Source of the DNA: Streptomyces sp. cf386
Lineage (GTDB): Bacteria > Actinomycetota > Actinomycetes > Streptomycetales > Streptomycetaceae
DNA length: 64,000 bases
Direction of reading: 5' to 3'
NCBI RefSeq assembly: GCF_900103585.1
Contig: NZ_FNHV01000031.1
Coordinates: forward strand, 1-64,000
The position numbers were made by a program, and so were the translations under genes. Each line of letters starts with the position of its first letter. The stretch's first letter is position 1. Shown here one piece after another: positions 8,008 to 23,216 of this stretch. The notes under the pieces are model-generated. The model ran no database searches and was not told the DNA's origin. It worked only from the letters and a program-made list of their open reading frames with translations.

Positions 8008-8994
8008 GTGGACATCGACATGAGTGCCCTGCGGGGCTTGGTGCGGGAGAAGGAGATCTCCTTCCCCCTGCTGGTCGAGGCGATCGAGTCGGCCCTCCTC
8101 ATCGCCTACCACCGCACCGAGGGAAGCCGCCGCCACGCGCGCGTGGAGCTCAACCGGGAGACCGGCCACGTGACGGTGTGGGCGAAGGAGGATCCCGAGG
8201 ATCTGGAGGAGGGCCAGGAGGCCCGCGAGTTCGACGACACCCCGTCCGGGTTCGGCCGTATCGCCGCCACCACCGCCAAGCAGGTCATCCTGCAGCGGCT
8301 GCGCGACGCCGAGGACGACGCGACGCTCGGCGAGTACGCCGGCCGCGAGGGCGACATCGTCACCGGCGTGGTCCAGCAGGGCCGCGACCCGAAGAACGTC
8401 CTCGTGGACATCGGCAAGCTGGAGGCCATCCTGCCGGTGCAGGAGCAGGTCCCGGGCGAGACGTACCCGCACGGCATGCGGATCCGGTCGTACGTCGTTC
8501 GGGTGGCGAAGGGCGTCCGCGGGCCGTCCGTCACCCTGTCGCGCACGCACCCCAACCTGGTGAAGAAGCTCTTCGCCCTGGAGGTGCCGGAGATCGCCGA
8601 CGGGTCGGTGGAGATCGCCGCCATCGCGCGTGAGGCAGGTCACCGCACGAAGATCGCCGTACGGTCCACCCGTTCCGGTCTGAACGCCAAGGGTGCCTGT
8701 ATCGGCCCCATGGGCGGCCGGGTGCGCAACGTCATGGGCGAGCTGAACGGCGAGAAGATCGACATCGTCGACTGGTCGGACGACCCGGCCGAGATGGTGG
8801 CGAACGCGCTGTCGCCGGCCCGGGTCTCCAAGGTGGAGGTCGTGGACATGGCGGCCCGCTCCGCGCGCGTGACGGTGCCCGACTACCAGCTGTCGCTGGC
8901 GATCGGCAAGGAAGGGCAGAACGCCCGACTCGCGGCCCGGCTGACCGGCTGGCGGATCGACATCCGCCCGGACACCGAGCAGACCGGGGAATAG
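8008..8994 (+). CDS. nusA: transcription termination/antitermination factor NusA
   Basis: The protein is 328 residues and starts at GTG 8008, two bases after the rimP stop. It binds RNA polymerase and nascent RNA to control pausing, termination and antitermination. The order is an N-terminal polymerase-binding domain, S1 (GDIVTGVVQQGRDPKNVLVD), and two KH domains (GLNAKGACIGPMGGRVRNVM; then LAIGKEGQNARLAARLTGW). The short form without the proteobacterial acidic repeats is normal in actinobacteria. Confidence 0.97.
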   Translation: MDIDMSALRGLVREKEISFPLLVEAIESALLIAYHRTEGSRRHARVELNRETGHVTVWAKEDPEDLEEGQEAREFDDTPSGFGRIAATTAKQVILQRLRDAEDDATLGEYAGREGDIVTGVVQQGRDPKNVLVDIGKLEAILPVQEQVPGETYPHGMRIRSYVVRVAKGVRGPSVTLSRTHPNLVKKLFALEVPEIADGSVEIAAIAREAGHRTKIAVRSTRSGLNAKGACIGPMGGRVRNVMGELNGEKIDIVDWSDDPAEMVANALSPARVSKVEVVDMAARSARVTVPDYQLSLAIGKEGQNARLAARLTGWRIDIRPDTEQTGE

Positions 8995-9096
8995 ATCCAA
9001 GCCGCGGGTCGCTTAGATCACGTCAGGTTATCGCCCGGCAACTGTTCGAAGCCTGCCCCAAAGGGGTGAGGTCGGTACGGGGAGGTAGACTTAGCT

Positions 9097-9393
9097 GTGT
9101 CTGGCCGGACACGCGTCCGCGCATGCCCTGAACGCACCTGTGTGGGGTGCCGGGAGCGAGCGGCCAAGGCTGAACTGCTGCGGATCGTGGCGATCAAGGA
9201 CGAATGCGTCCCTGATCCTCGCGGTACGCTGCCCGGCCGGGGTGCGTATGTACACCCCGCCCTGGTCTGTCTCGACCAGGCGGTACGCCGCCGGGCGTTC
9301 ACGCGGGCGTTGCGCGCCCCGGGAGCGCTCGACACAAAGGCGTTGCGCCGGCACGTCGAGCAGAGAACAGTTGCTGAGCAGGCAACACCGTAA
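9097..9393 (+). CDS. ylxR: YlxR-family (DUF448) RNA-binding protein
   Basis: The protein is 98 residues from GTG 9097 with GGGGAGG 13 bases upstream. The hallmark RTCVGCRERAAKAELLRIV is followed by GRGAYVHPALVCLDQAVRRR. YlxR proteins are small basic proteins between nusA and infB; RNA binding and effects on RNase P or nucleoid function have been proposed in other bacteria. The placement here is standard. Confidence 0.93.
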   Translation: MSGRTRVRACPERTCVGCRERAAKAELLRIVAIKDECVPDPRGTLPGRGAYVHPALVCLDQAVRRRAFTRALRAPGALDTKALRRHVEQRTVAEQATP

Positions 9394-9457
9394 GAAGCGT
9401 CGTGCGGAACCCCCGCGCGGCCCTGGTACCCCGCGAGTTGGAAGTAGGTCGAGATTG

Positions 9458-9490
9458 CGATGAGCACTCGATGAGCACGCGATGAGTACG
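9458..9490 (+). repeat. three 11-base tandem repeats in the infB leader
   Basis: The unit CGATGAGCACT/G occurs three times in a row at 9458-9468, 9469-9479 and 9480-9490, the last with one change (CGATGAGTACG). It ends 50 bases before the infB start, in the 146-base gap after ylxR. Each copy contains an ATGAG, so short upstream reading starts are possible. Confidence 0.85.
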
Positions 9491-9539
9491 CCCATGAAGT
9501 AGCGACGGTCCGGACGCACCCGGACCTAAAAGGAGCGAA

Positions 9540-12665
<3,126 letters not shown>

Positions 12666-12679
12666 AGCCGACGGTCTGT

Positions 12680-12713
12680 GCTGGCCGGCGGGACTTCGGT
12701 CCCGTCGGCCAGC
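12680..12713 (+). terminator. TTCG-loop hairpin after infB
   Basis: A 15-base stem (arms 12680-12694 and 12699-12713, one G-T pair) encloses the stable tetraloop TTCG. It starts 14 bases after the infB stop. There is no T-tract, as usual in Streptomyces. It may end or attenuate transcription before the DUF503 gene. Confidence 0.8.
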
Positions 12714-12874
12714 GCGCCGTTTGCCCGCCGCTTCACGCGGGCACCGTGGCCAGGTCTACGGAGCGTAATATCCGTCGATCGCCCCGGCCCCTTCGTTGTA
12801 CGGTTTCTGATGTCCCTGGCCACACGGCCGACGGGACCATCGATCCCGTACCGGCGGGTGAACCGGCTACATAC

Positions 12875-13171
12875 ATGTACGTGGGGACACTGTCCTTCGA
12901 TCTCCTTCTCGGCGACGTACGGTCGCTGAAGGAGAAGCGTTCCGTCGTCCGCCCGATCGTCGCCGAGCTCCAGCGCAAGTACGCGGTGAGCGCGGCCGAG
13001 GTGGACCACATGGACCTCTACCGGCGGGCCGAGATCGGCATCGCCGTGGTGTCCGGCGACACCGGTCACCTCACCGACGTACTGGACCGGTGCGAACGGC
13101 TGGTCGCCGGCCGTCCCGAAGTGGAGCTGCTGTCCGTACGGCGGCGCCTCCACGGTGATCATGACGACTGA
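12875..13171 (+). CDS. DUF503 family protein
   Basis: The protein is 98 residues from ATG 12875 (MYVGTLSFDLLLGDV); the upstream part of the frame is not family-like. The sequence VRSLKEKRSVVRPIVAEL and the DHMDLYRRAEIGIAVVSGD stretch are the DUF503 (YlxP) signature. Function is unknown; YlxP-type genes lie between infB and rbfA in many Gram-positive bacteria, which suggests a role near ribosome assembly. Confidence 0.93.
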   Translation: MYVGTLSFDLLLGDVRSLKEKRSVVRPIVAELQRKYAVSAAEVDHMDLYRRAEIGIAVVSGDTGHLTDVLDRCERLVAGRPEVELLSVRRRLHGDHDD

Positions 13172-13216
13172 CGATCAACAGCCAAGAACGAAGAAGAAAG
13201 AACGGGAGACGGACCA

Positions 13217-13672
13217 GTGGCCGACAACGCGCGGGCGAAAAGGCTGGCGGACCTCATCCGAGAGGTGGTGGCCCAGAAGCTGCAGCGCGGGATCAAGGAC
13301 CCGCGGCTCGGCTCACACGTCACCATCACGGACACCCGCGTCACGGGTGACCTGCGGGAGGCGACCGTCTTCTACACGGTGTACGGGGACGACGAGGAGC
13401 GGGCAGCCGCGGCGGCCGGACTGGAGAGCGCCAAGGGCGTTCTCCGCTCGGCCGTCGGTGCGGCCGCGGGCGTGAAGTTCACGCCGACCCTCACCTTCGT
13501 CGCCGACGCCCTCCCGGACACCGCTCGGACCATCGAGGACCTCCTCGACAAGGCGCGCCAGTCCGACGAGAAGGTGCGCGAGGTGTCCGCCGGCGCGAAG
13601 TACGCCGGTGAGGCGGACCCGTACCGCAAGCCGGGCGCGGAGGACGAGACGGACGGCGACACCGCGGAATGA
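13217..13672 (+). CDS. rbfA: ribosome-binding factor A
   Basis: The protein is 151 residues from GTG 13217 (ADNARAKRLADLIREVV). RbfA binds the 5' end of 16S rRNA during late 30S maturation. The KH-like fold is visible in GSHVTITDTRVTGDLREATV and the FTPTLTFVADALPDTA stretch. The acidic tail (EDETDGDTAE) is common in Streptomyces. The stop overlaps the truB start (ATGA), which indicates coupling. Confidence 0.96.
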   Translation: MADNARAKRLADLIREVVAQKLQRGIKDPRLGSHVTITDTRVTGDLREATVFYTVYGDDEERAAAAAGLESAKGVLRSAVGAAAGVKFTPTLTFVADALPDTARTIEDLLDKARQSDEKVREVSAGAKYAGEADPYRKPGAEDETDGDTAE

Positions 13673-14574
13673 CGCAGAAGCACACCACGCCCGACGGCCT
13701 TGTCATCGTCGACAAGCCGTCGGGCTTCACTTCGCACGACGTGGTCGCCAAGATGCGGGGCATCGCCCGCACCCGCCGCGTCGGGCACGCCGGCACCCTC
13801 GACCCGATGGCGACGGGTGTCCTCGTCCTCGGCGTCGAGAAGGCGACCAAACTGCTCGGTCATCTGGCCCTGACCGAGAAGGAGTACCTCGGCACCATCC
13901 GCCTGGGCCAGACCACGCTCACCGACGACGCAGAGGGCGAGATCACGGGGTCGGCCGACGCCTCGAAGGTCACCCGCGAGGCCGTCGACGCGGGGATCGC
14001 CAAGCTGAGCGGCGACATCATGCAGGTGCCGTCCAAGGTCAGCGCCATCAAGATCGACGGAGTGCGCTCCTACAAGCGGGCGAGGGAGGGGGAGGAGTTC
14101 GAGATTCCGGCTAGGCCGGTCACGGTCTCGTCCTTCTCCGTCTACGACGTCCGGGACGCCGTCGCCGACGACGGCACCGCCGTCCTCGACCTGGTCGTGT
14201 CGGTGGTCTGCTCCTCCGGCACGTACATCCGCGCCCTGGCCCGTGACCTCGGCGCCGACCTCGGCGTCGGCGGCCACCTCACGGCGCTCCGCCGCACCCG
14301 CGTCGGCCCGTACAAGCTGGACGCCGCCAAGACCCTGGACCAGCTCCAGCAGGAGCTGACGGTGATGCCGATCGCCGAGGCCGCCACGGCCGCGTTCCCC
14401 CGCTGGGACGTGGATGCCAGGCGCGCCCGGCTGCTCACCAACGGGGTGCGCCTCGACATGCCCGACGAGTACGCCGGTGCCGGGCCCGTCGCCGTCTTCG
14501 ACCCCGAGAGCCGCTTCCTCGCGCTCGTGGAGCAGCAGAAGGGCAAGGCGAAGAGCCTGGCCGTGTTCGGCTGA
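13669..14574 (+). CDS. truB: tRNA pseudouridine-55 synthase
   Basis: The protein is 301 residues. It isomerises U55 in the T-loop of tRNA. The catalytic Asp lies in GHAGTLDPMATGVL, and later motifs KEYLGTIRLG, VPSKVSAIKIDG and GTYIRALARDLG are all present. A C-terminal domain specific to actinobacteria follows. The start ATG 13669 overlaps the rbfA stop. Confidence 0.97.
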   Translation: MTQKHTTPDGLVIVDKPSGFTSHDVVAKMRGIARTRRVGHAGTLDPMATGVLVLGVEKATKLLGHLALTEKEYLGTIRLGQTTLTDDAEGEITGSADASKVTREAVDAGIAKLSGDIMQVPSKVSAIKIDGVRSYKRAREGEEFEIPARPVTVSSFSVYDVRDAVADDGTAVLDLVVSVVCSSGTYIRALARDLGADLGVGGHLTALRRTRVGPYKLDAAKTLDQLQQELTVMPIAEAATAAFPRWDVDARRARLLTNGVRLDMPDEYAGAGPVAVFDPESRFLALVEQQKGKAKSLAVFG

Positions 14575-14609
14575 GGCTCGGGCTCGTGGTGCCTCTTGAG
14601 GGTGCCTGC

Positions 14610-14656
14610 CCGTGGAGCGGCGGTCACGGGGTCGTCCTTTGCCCGCCGCTCCACGG
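14610..14656 (+). terminator. hairpin after truB
   Basis: The perfect 14-base arms CCGTGGAGCGGCGG (14610-14623) and CCGCCGCTCCACGG (14643-14656) flank a 19-base loop, 36 bases after the truB stop. It likely closes the rimP-truB transcription unit. Confidence 0.8.
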
Positions 14657-14859
14657 TCCCCCCTCGGTTCCCCCACCCCTAGGGTGTATCCAGCGACCCC
14701 CGTCTGTTCACCCGTCTGTGCAGGCGCTCGGAGTGAACCGAGGGAGCGGAAGGGGGCGCGTTCGCCGAGCGATCTGTCCCACTGATCACATCGCACCTAC
14801 CGTCGAAAACACAGGGCCCAGGCGTATGGGCGTCTGACGTGCGGCGGGGAGGTTCGACG

Positions 14860-17800
14860 ATGGCGGGACGGGGCCCGTGGGCGGGCGGCGACCGCCGGAT
14901 GCCGGAGACGGCTGGAGCGGCGGCGGGGACGGTCGGAACGGCGGGGGACACACAGTCGGCGCAGGATGCGTGGGATGCGCCGGACGCTGTCGGACGGTCC
15001 GAGCAGGACGCCTGCGTACGGCACTCACGTTGCTCCCAGTCCTACGACGACGGCGACGGCCGAGCCCGCGCTCGTGACGACGACCGGGGCCGCGTCCGCG
15101 ACGACGCGCTGGTCCGCATCCACGACCTGGCCGGGCGACCACGTGGTCTCGGCTTCGCGGCCGACCACCACGGCACGGTCGTCACCAGCCACGAGGTCGT
15201 CGACGGCCTGCCCTGGTTGGTCCTGTACGCCGCCGAGAGCGGCCGGAGCTGTGTCGTCGCCGCGAGTGCGGTGACGTCGCTGCCCGTGCTGGGCCTTGCC
15301 CTCGTACGCACCGAGGGCCTGGCCGTGGACCCGATGCCGGTGACCGTGCGGGACCGGGTCGAGACCGGGGCGTATGTGCGGATCGCGGCCGGCGGGTGGC
15401 GGGAGGCGCGCGTGCTGGGCATGGCGTCGGTGACCTACACGGCGACGGACCGCTGCCATCTCCTCGACGGCGCCCTGGAGTTGGCGATCGGCACGGCCGG
15501 CCGGGACGCGCTGCGGCTGGGCGGAGGGGCGGCCGGGGGCCCGGTGCTCGACGCCGGGACCGGAGCGGTGGTGGGCGTCCTCGGCACGGCTCTGCGGTCC
15601 GGTGGCCGTGACGCCGGGTTCGCCGTGTCGCTGCTCCCGTCGGCCGACGGGCCGCTCGCCGAGCTGTTCGCCGAGAACGCGGCGACGGTGCCGGCGTACG
15701 GCGCCGACCTGAACCTGGCGGGTGTACTGGAACTGACGGCCACGTCGGTCGGGCAGGACGGTCCGCCGGGGACGCTGACGGGCTGTGTGGGCCGGGTGGA
15801 CACCGGGGGAGTGGGGACGGTCGGGGCGGTGGCCCCGGTCGAACGGGCCTCGGTGGCAACGGAGTTCGACACCTTCACCGAGAGCGGGGCAGCGGTCCTG
15901 GGCCTGGTCGGGCCCCCGGGCAGCGGCCGTACGACGGAACTCGCGGCCCTGGCCGCCCGCCGCCACCGCGGACCGGCACCGGCTCCCACCCTGTGGCTGC
16001 GCGGCGCCGATCTGAAGGACGACGACGACTCGGTGGCCGACGCCGTGCGCCGGGCGCTGATCCGGGCCGCCCGCATCGTGGCGGCCTCGACCTCGTCCGA
16101 CCCCGCCCTGCAGGGCGACACGACCCCCGAACGCCTGGCCCACCACTCCCACACCACCGGCCGCCCCCTCCTGCTCCTCCTCGACGGCCCCGAGGAGATG
16201 CCCCCACTCCTGGCCCACCGCCTCACGGACTGGACGCAGGGCACGGCGGAGTGGCTGCGGGAGAACGGGGTGCGGTTGGTGGTGGCGTGCAGGGCGGAGT
16301 ACTGGGAGGGGGCGGGGGCGGAGTTCCCGGAGGAGGTGCTGTACGAGGGGAGTGGGGCTGCTTCGCACGCCGGTTCAGGTACCTCAGCCCCTCCGGGGGA
16401 GTTCGAGGACGAGGCCCAGAACTCCCTGCGCCTCCCACCCTGCGTACCGCTCGGCGACCTCACCCCTGACGAGGCCCACCAGGCCCGCGCCCGCTACGGC
16501 ATCCCGGAAGCCGCCCTGGCCGCCCCCGACGCCCGCCACCCCCTCACCCTCCGCCTCCTCTCCGAGGTTCGCGCCGCCCTCCCGGACACCCCTCACCCCC
16601 CACTCGACCGCGACGACGTCCTCTCCGCCCACCTCGACCTCATGTGCCTGCGTATCGCGGTGCGCCTCGCCGCCGAGAACGGCCTCCGCGGCACCGCCGT
16701 ACGCCGCCTCGCCGCCAGGGTCTCCGGTCAGGTCCACGAGGCCGCCCGCCGCAGCCTCGGCCCGGGGCAGGGAGAGCTGGACCGTACGTCCTTCGAGGCC
16801 GTGTTCCCGTGGGGCCCCGCCCCCGCGCGGCTCGGCGGCGGTACCGGGTGGGCGTCCGCCGTCCTCACCGAGGGCCTCCTCGTCCCCGCCGGCAACGGCT
16901 ACCGCTTCGCCCACGAGGAACTCGCCGACTGGATCCAGGGCATGCACCTCGACCTGGACGAGGCACTCCAGGCCCTGGTCCACCGTCGGCGCACCCACCC
17001 CGACGCGGAGCACCCCCTCCCCGTACCGCACCATCGCATCGGACCCGTCGTACAGGCCCTGCTCCTCCTGGACCGTCAGCACGACACCGGCCAACTCGGC
17101 CGCCGACTGGAGGAGTTGACGCACGCCCTCGACGCCGACCGGCACTCCTGGTGGGCCGCCCGCCTCCTCGCCGAGACCCTGCTGCGGGTCCCGGACACGA
17201 CGCCGTATCTGGACGTACTGCGCCTGCTCGCCGACCGCATCGTCACCTGGCGGCACCGAGGACGCCCCGCGCCCCGGGACTTCCACCCCGACTTCTGGAC
17301 CGCCCTCAGCCTCCCGGACACCGACCGTTTCGACCTCCTCCGCGACCTGGTCCGCGCCGACGGCCCTCCGCAAGAAACGGACACCGTCCCGGACGACGCC
17401 CTCCCGCCCACCACAGGCGGCCGCGCACAGGGGCCGACCACCTTCCTCCCTCCCCCTGTCTCGCCCTCCTCCGGCACCCCCCGCTACCTCGACGCCGTAG
17501 CGCATCTCCTCGCCGCCACCCCCACCGCCGTACAACGCCACCTCACCCGCTGGTTCGACGACGACCGCCCCCTCCCCGCCACCCCCCACGCGACCGTCGC
17601 CCGCGCGGCCCAGGCCCTGCTCTACGCGCACCGCAACCGCGCCCTGGACGACCTCACCGAGACGCTCGTCGACAGTGCGCACCGCAAGGCCGACGAACTC
17701 CTCGCCGTGCTGGCCGAGGAGGAACCGTCCGCCATCTGCCGGGCCGTCGACCGCTGGGCGCACGACGAGCGGCCCGCGCGGCGCGTCGCGGCCGTGGCGT

Positions 17801-18684
17801 ACGGACTGCGTGCCGCACCCCATGTCCACAGCGAGGCCGACCGCGAACTGCTCCGCTACGCCGCCCTCGCCCTGCTCGCCCGCCCCGCCGACTGCACCCT
17901 GCACAGCGGCGCGGTCGCCCTCCTCGTCCGGGACCCGCGCACCCGTGCCCGCCACCTCCCGCAGGCGCTGGAGCTCTTCGCGTCCGGAGACCCGCAGTTC
18001 CCACCCAGTGCCCTGGTCGCCGCCCTGACCACCCACCCCGAACCGGTGCTGGACGCCTTCCGTGAACGCCTGGACCGACCGGACCCCGGGCAGGCGCTGC
18101 GCACCCTCGCCGACATCACCACGCCCGGCCTCGCCCTCCGCGCCGGCGCCCTCGTACGGGAGGCGGTCCATCGGCACCCCGAGTCCGCCGCCGACGTGGC
18201 CTCGTATGTCGACCGGCGCCTCGACCAGGGGCACGCCGCCCGCGCCGTACTCCTCCCGCTGGTCACCGGCCTGCTGGACGGCGGTACGGAACAGGTGCGG
18301 GCCGCCCTCGCCGCCGTACTCGCCACGTCCGGCACCCCCGAGTCCCGCCCGCTGCGCCGAGAACTCCGCGACTTCCTCCTCGCCCACGAACGCGCCCCCG
18401 CCGTCCTGGACGCCTTCCTGCACGCCACCGTCCAGCGGGGCGACGAGAGGGTGGACGAGGACCTCCGTGGCCTGGTCCATCACACCGGCCTGCTCCTCGT
18501 CCGTACCCCGGACGGCGCGGCCCGCTTCGACCGGGGCCTGGTCGACCTGGGCCGCCGCGTCCCGGGCTTCGCCGCGCAGGTCGCCGGCTGGCTGACCGAC
18601 GCCCCGCAGGAGTGGTCCGCGGTGGTCGGACCGAGCTCCCGCCGCATGATCGAGAACCTGGCCGGCGGACGAGTCCCCGCCTGA
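14860..18684 (+). CDS. large trypsin-like plus NTPase (STAND-like) protein with degenerate active sites
   Basis: The protein is 1274 residues from ATG 14860, which has GGGGAGG 8 bases upstream; an in-frame GTG at 14839 is weaker. Residues about 75-270 look like a chymotrypsin-fold protease (GFAADHHGTVVTSHEVV), but the nucleophile motif reads GAAGGPVLD instead of GxSGGP, and the Asp position reads LGLALVR. A P-loop at about 350 reads GPPGSGRTT with Arg replacing Lys, and a Walker B at about 440 reads PLLLLLDGPEEM. About 700 C-terminal residues are helical, repeat-like. A conserved Streptomyces gene between truB and ribF; function unknown. Sensing or scaffolding is more likely than proteolysis. 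Confidence 0.7.
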   Translation: MAGRGPWAGGDRRMPETAGAAAGTVGTAGDTQSAQDAWDAPDAVGRSEQDACVRHSRCSQSYDDGDGRARARDDDRGRVRDDALVRIHDLAGRPRGLGFAADHHGTVVTSHEVVDGLPWLVLYAAESGRSCVVAASAVTSLPVLGLALVRTEGLAVDPMPVTVRDRVETGAYVRIAAGGWREARVLGMASVTYTATDRCHLLDGALELAIGTAGRDALRLGGGAAGGPVLDAGTGAVVGVLGTALRSGGRDAGFAVSLLPSADGPLAELFAENAATVPAYGADLNLAGVLELTATSVGQDGPPGTLTGCVGRVDTGGVGTVGAVAPVERASVATEFDTFTESGAAVLGLVGPPGSGRTTELAALAARRHRGPAPAPTLWLRGADLKDDDDSVADAVRRALIRAARIVAASTSSDPALQGDTTPERLAHHSHTTGRPLLLLLDGPEEMPPLLAHRLTDWTQGTAEWLRENGVRLVVACRAEYWEGAGAEFPEEVLYEGSGAASHAGSGTSAPPGEFEDEAQNSLRLPPCVPLGDLTPDEAHQARARYGIPEAALAAPDARHPLTLRLLSEVRAALPDTPHPPLDRDDVLSAHLDLMCLRIAVRLAAENGLRGTAVRRLAARVSGQVHEAARRSLGPGQGELDRTSFEAVFPWGPAPARLGGGTGWASAVLTEGLLVPAGNGYRFAHEELADWIQGMHLDLDEALQALVHRRRTHPDAEHPLPVPHHRIGPVVQALLLLDRQHDTGQLGRRLEELTHALDADRHSWWAARLLAETLLRVPDTTPYLDVLRLLADRIVTWRHRGRPAPRDFHPDFWTALSLPDTDRFDLLRDLVRADGPPQETDTVPDDALPPTTGGRAQGPTTFLPPPVSPSSGTPRYLDAVAHLLAATPTAVQRHLTRWFDDDRPLPATPHATVARAAQALLYAHRNRALDDLTETLVDSAHRKADELLAVLAEEEPSAICRAVDRWAHDERPARRVAAVAYGLRAAPHVHSEADRELLRYAALALLARPADCTLHSGAVALLVRDPRTRARHLPQALELFASGDPQFPPSALVAALTTHPEPVLDAFRERLDRPDPGQALRTLADITTPGLALRAGALVREAVHRHPESAADVASYVDRRLDQGHAARAVLLPLVTGLLDGGTEQVRAALAAVLATSGTPESRPLRRELRDFLLAHERAPAVLDAFLHATVQRGDERVDEDLRGLVHHTGLLLVRTPDGAARFDRGLVDLGRRVPGFAAQVAGWLTDAPQEWSAVVGPSSRRMIENLAGGRVPA
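16330..16420 (+). repeat. REP-like repeat embedded in a coding region
   Basis: CAGCCCCTCCGGGGGAG followed by TTCGAGGACGAGGCCC (about 16384-16416) is a degraded copy of the intergenic unit at 762-791, with the typical flank GCTTCGCACGCCGGTTCAGG before it. It stays in frame and codes for a Gly/Ser/Ala/Glu-rich insertion (GSGAASHAGSGTSAPPGEFE). Confidence 0.55.
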
Positions 18685-18838
18685 CCGGCACGTCCGTGCG
18701 TGCACCCGGTCACACCTCCATGCCGATGCGGGCCCGAGGCGTCCGGCATGGCACCCTTAGACCTGCGTAAGAGCGTGTGAGGCAAAGACGGACACGGGTT
18801 CGACGGGTTCGACGAGTTTGCGACAAGGAGCAGGCACA

Positions 18839-19795
18839 GTGCAGCGCTGGCGTGGCTTGGAGGACATCCCCCAGGACTGGGGGCGCAGCGTCGTCACCAT
18901 CGGCTCCTACGACGGAGTCCACCGCGGACACCAGCTGATCATCCGGCATGCCGTGGACCGCGCGCGTGAGCTGGGCGTTCCCGTCGTCGTCGTCACCTTC
19001 GACCCGCACCCCAGCGAGGTCGTCCGCCCCGGCAGTCACCCGCCCCTGCTCGCCCCGCACCACCGCCGCGCCGAGCTGATGGGCGAACTGGGCGTCGACG
19101 CGGTCCTGATCCTGCCGTTCACGACCGAGTTCTCGAAGCTGTCGCCGGCCGAGTTCGTGGTCAAGGTCCTGGTCGACAAGCTGCACGCCAAGGCGGTCGT
19201 CGAGGGCCCGAACTTCCGCTTCGGCCACCGCGCGGCGGGCAACGTCGAGTTCCTCGTCGAGCAGGGCAAGGTCTACGACTTCGAGGTCGAGGTCGTCGAC
19301 CTGTACGTGACCGGTGAGGCGGGCGGCGGCGAGCCGTTCTCCTCGACCCTGACCCGGCGCCTGGTCTCCGAGGGCGACGTCGAGGGCGCCGGCGAGATCC
19401 TGGGCCGTCCGCACCGCGTGGAGGGTGTCGTCGTACGAGGTGCTCAGCGGGGGCGGGAGCTCGGTTTCCCGACCGCCAACGTGGAGACCCTGCCGCACAC
19501 CGCCATCCCCGCCGACGGTGTCTACGCCGGCTGGCTGCACGCGCAGGGCGAGGCGATGCCGGCCGCGATCTCCGTCGGCACGAACCCGCAGTTCGACGGC
19601 ACGGAGCGGACGGTGGAGGCGTACGCGATCGACCGGGTCGGGCTGGATCTGTACGGCCTGCACGTCGCCGTCGACTTCCTCGCCTACGTCCGCGGCCAGG
19701 CGAAGTTCGACTCGCTGGAGGCCCTGCTGGAGCAGATGGCCGAGGACGTCAAGCGCTGCCGTGAGCTGATCGAGGCCGCCGAGTCCCGCGGCTGA
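18839..19795 (+). CDS. ribF: bifunctional riboflavin kinase/FAD synthetase
   Basis: The protein is 318 residues from GTG 18839, with AAGGAG 8 bases upstream. It makes FMN from riboflavin and then FAD. The N-terminal adenylyltransferase domain shows TIGSYDGVHRGHQ and the FDPHPSEVV motif. The C-terminal flavokinase domain shows GFPTANVE and the YAGWLH strand. Both halves are complete and of normal length. Confidence 0.97.
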   Translation: MQRWRGLEDIPQDWGRSVVTIGSYDGVHRGHQLIIRHAVDRARELGVPVVVVTFDPHPSEVVRPGSHPPLLAPHHRRAELMGELGVDAVLILPFTTEFSKLSPAEFVVKVLVDKLHAKAVVEGPNFRFGHRAAGNVEFLVEQGKVYDFEVEVVDLYVTGEAGGGEPFSSTLTRRLVSEGDVEGAGEILGRPHRVEGVVVRGAQRGRELGFPTANVETLPHTAIPADGVYAGWLHAQGEAMPAAISVGTNPQFDGTERTVEAYAIDRVGLDLYGLHVAVDFLAYVRGQAKFDSLEALLEQMAEDVKRCRELIEAAESRG

Positions 19796-19819
19796 ACCCG
19801 GGCGGCGCGTCAACGCCGG

Positions 19820-19848
19820 AGGGCCGACACCGTGACGGTGCCGGCCCT
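19820..19848. terminator. hairpin between convergent ribF and espI-like gene
   Basis: Arms AGGGCCGACACCGT (19820-19833) and ACGGTGCCGGCCCT (19835-19848) pair with one mismatch. It lies in the 74 bases between two genes that converge, so it can serve both strands. Confidence 0.75.
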
Positions 19849-19869
19849 CTCGCCGTTTCGGACGCTCCG

Positions 19870-22992
<3,123 letters not shown>

Positions 22993-23216
22993 AATTCCTC
23001 CTGGTGTGGTCTAGCACCCTCATGCCCTGGGGGCACTCATGTGCCGGGCTGGGGGCGACCGTTCCTGTTGTCCGATCCGCTGGTTTCCCCTGGACGCGAA
23101 CAACCCACCCGGGGGTTCCGACGTCGCACCCGCATCAAGCGTAAACGCCACAGGTGTCAGCAGGGCAGGCCCGTCCTGTGTGCGTTCGCACCCGCAGCAT
23201 CGCTGGCCCCCTCGGG

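Noticed and set aside
16384..18705. 773-codon minus-strand frame opposite the protease-NTPase gene
   Set aside because: Codon-position GC favours the plus strand; the frame is Gly/Glu/Val-rich noise without domains.
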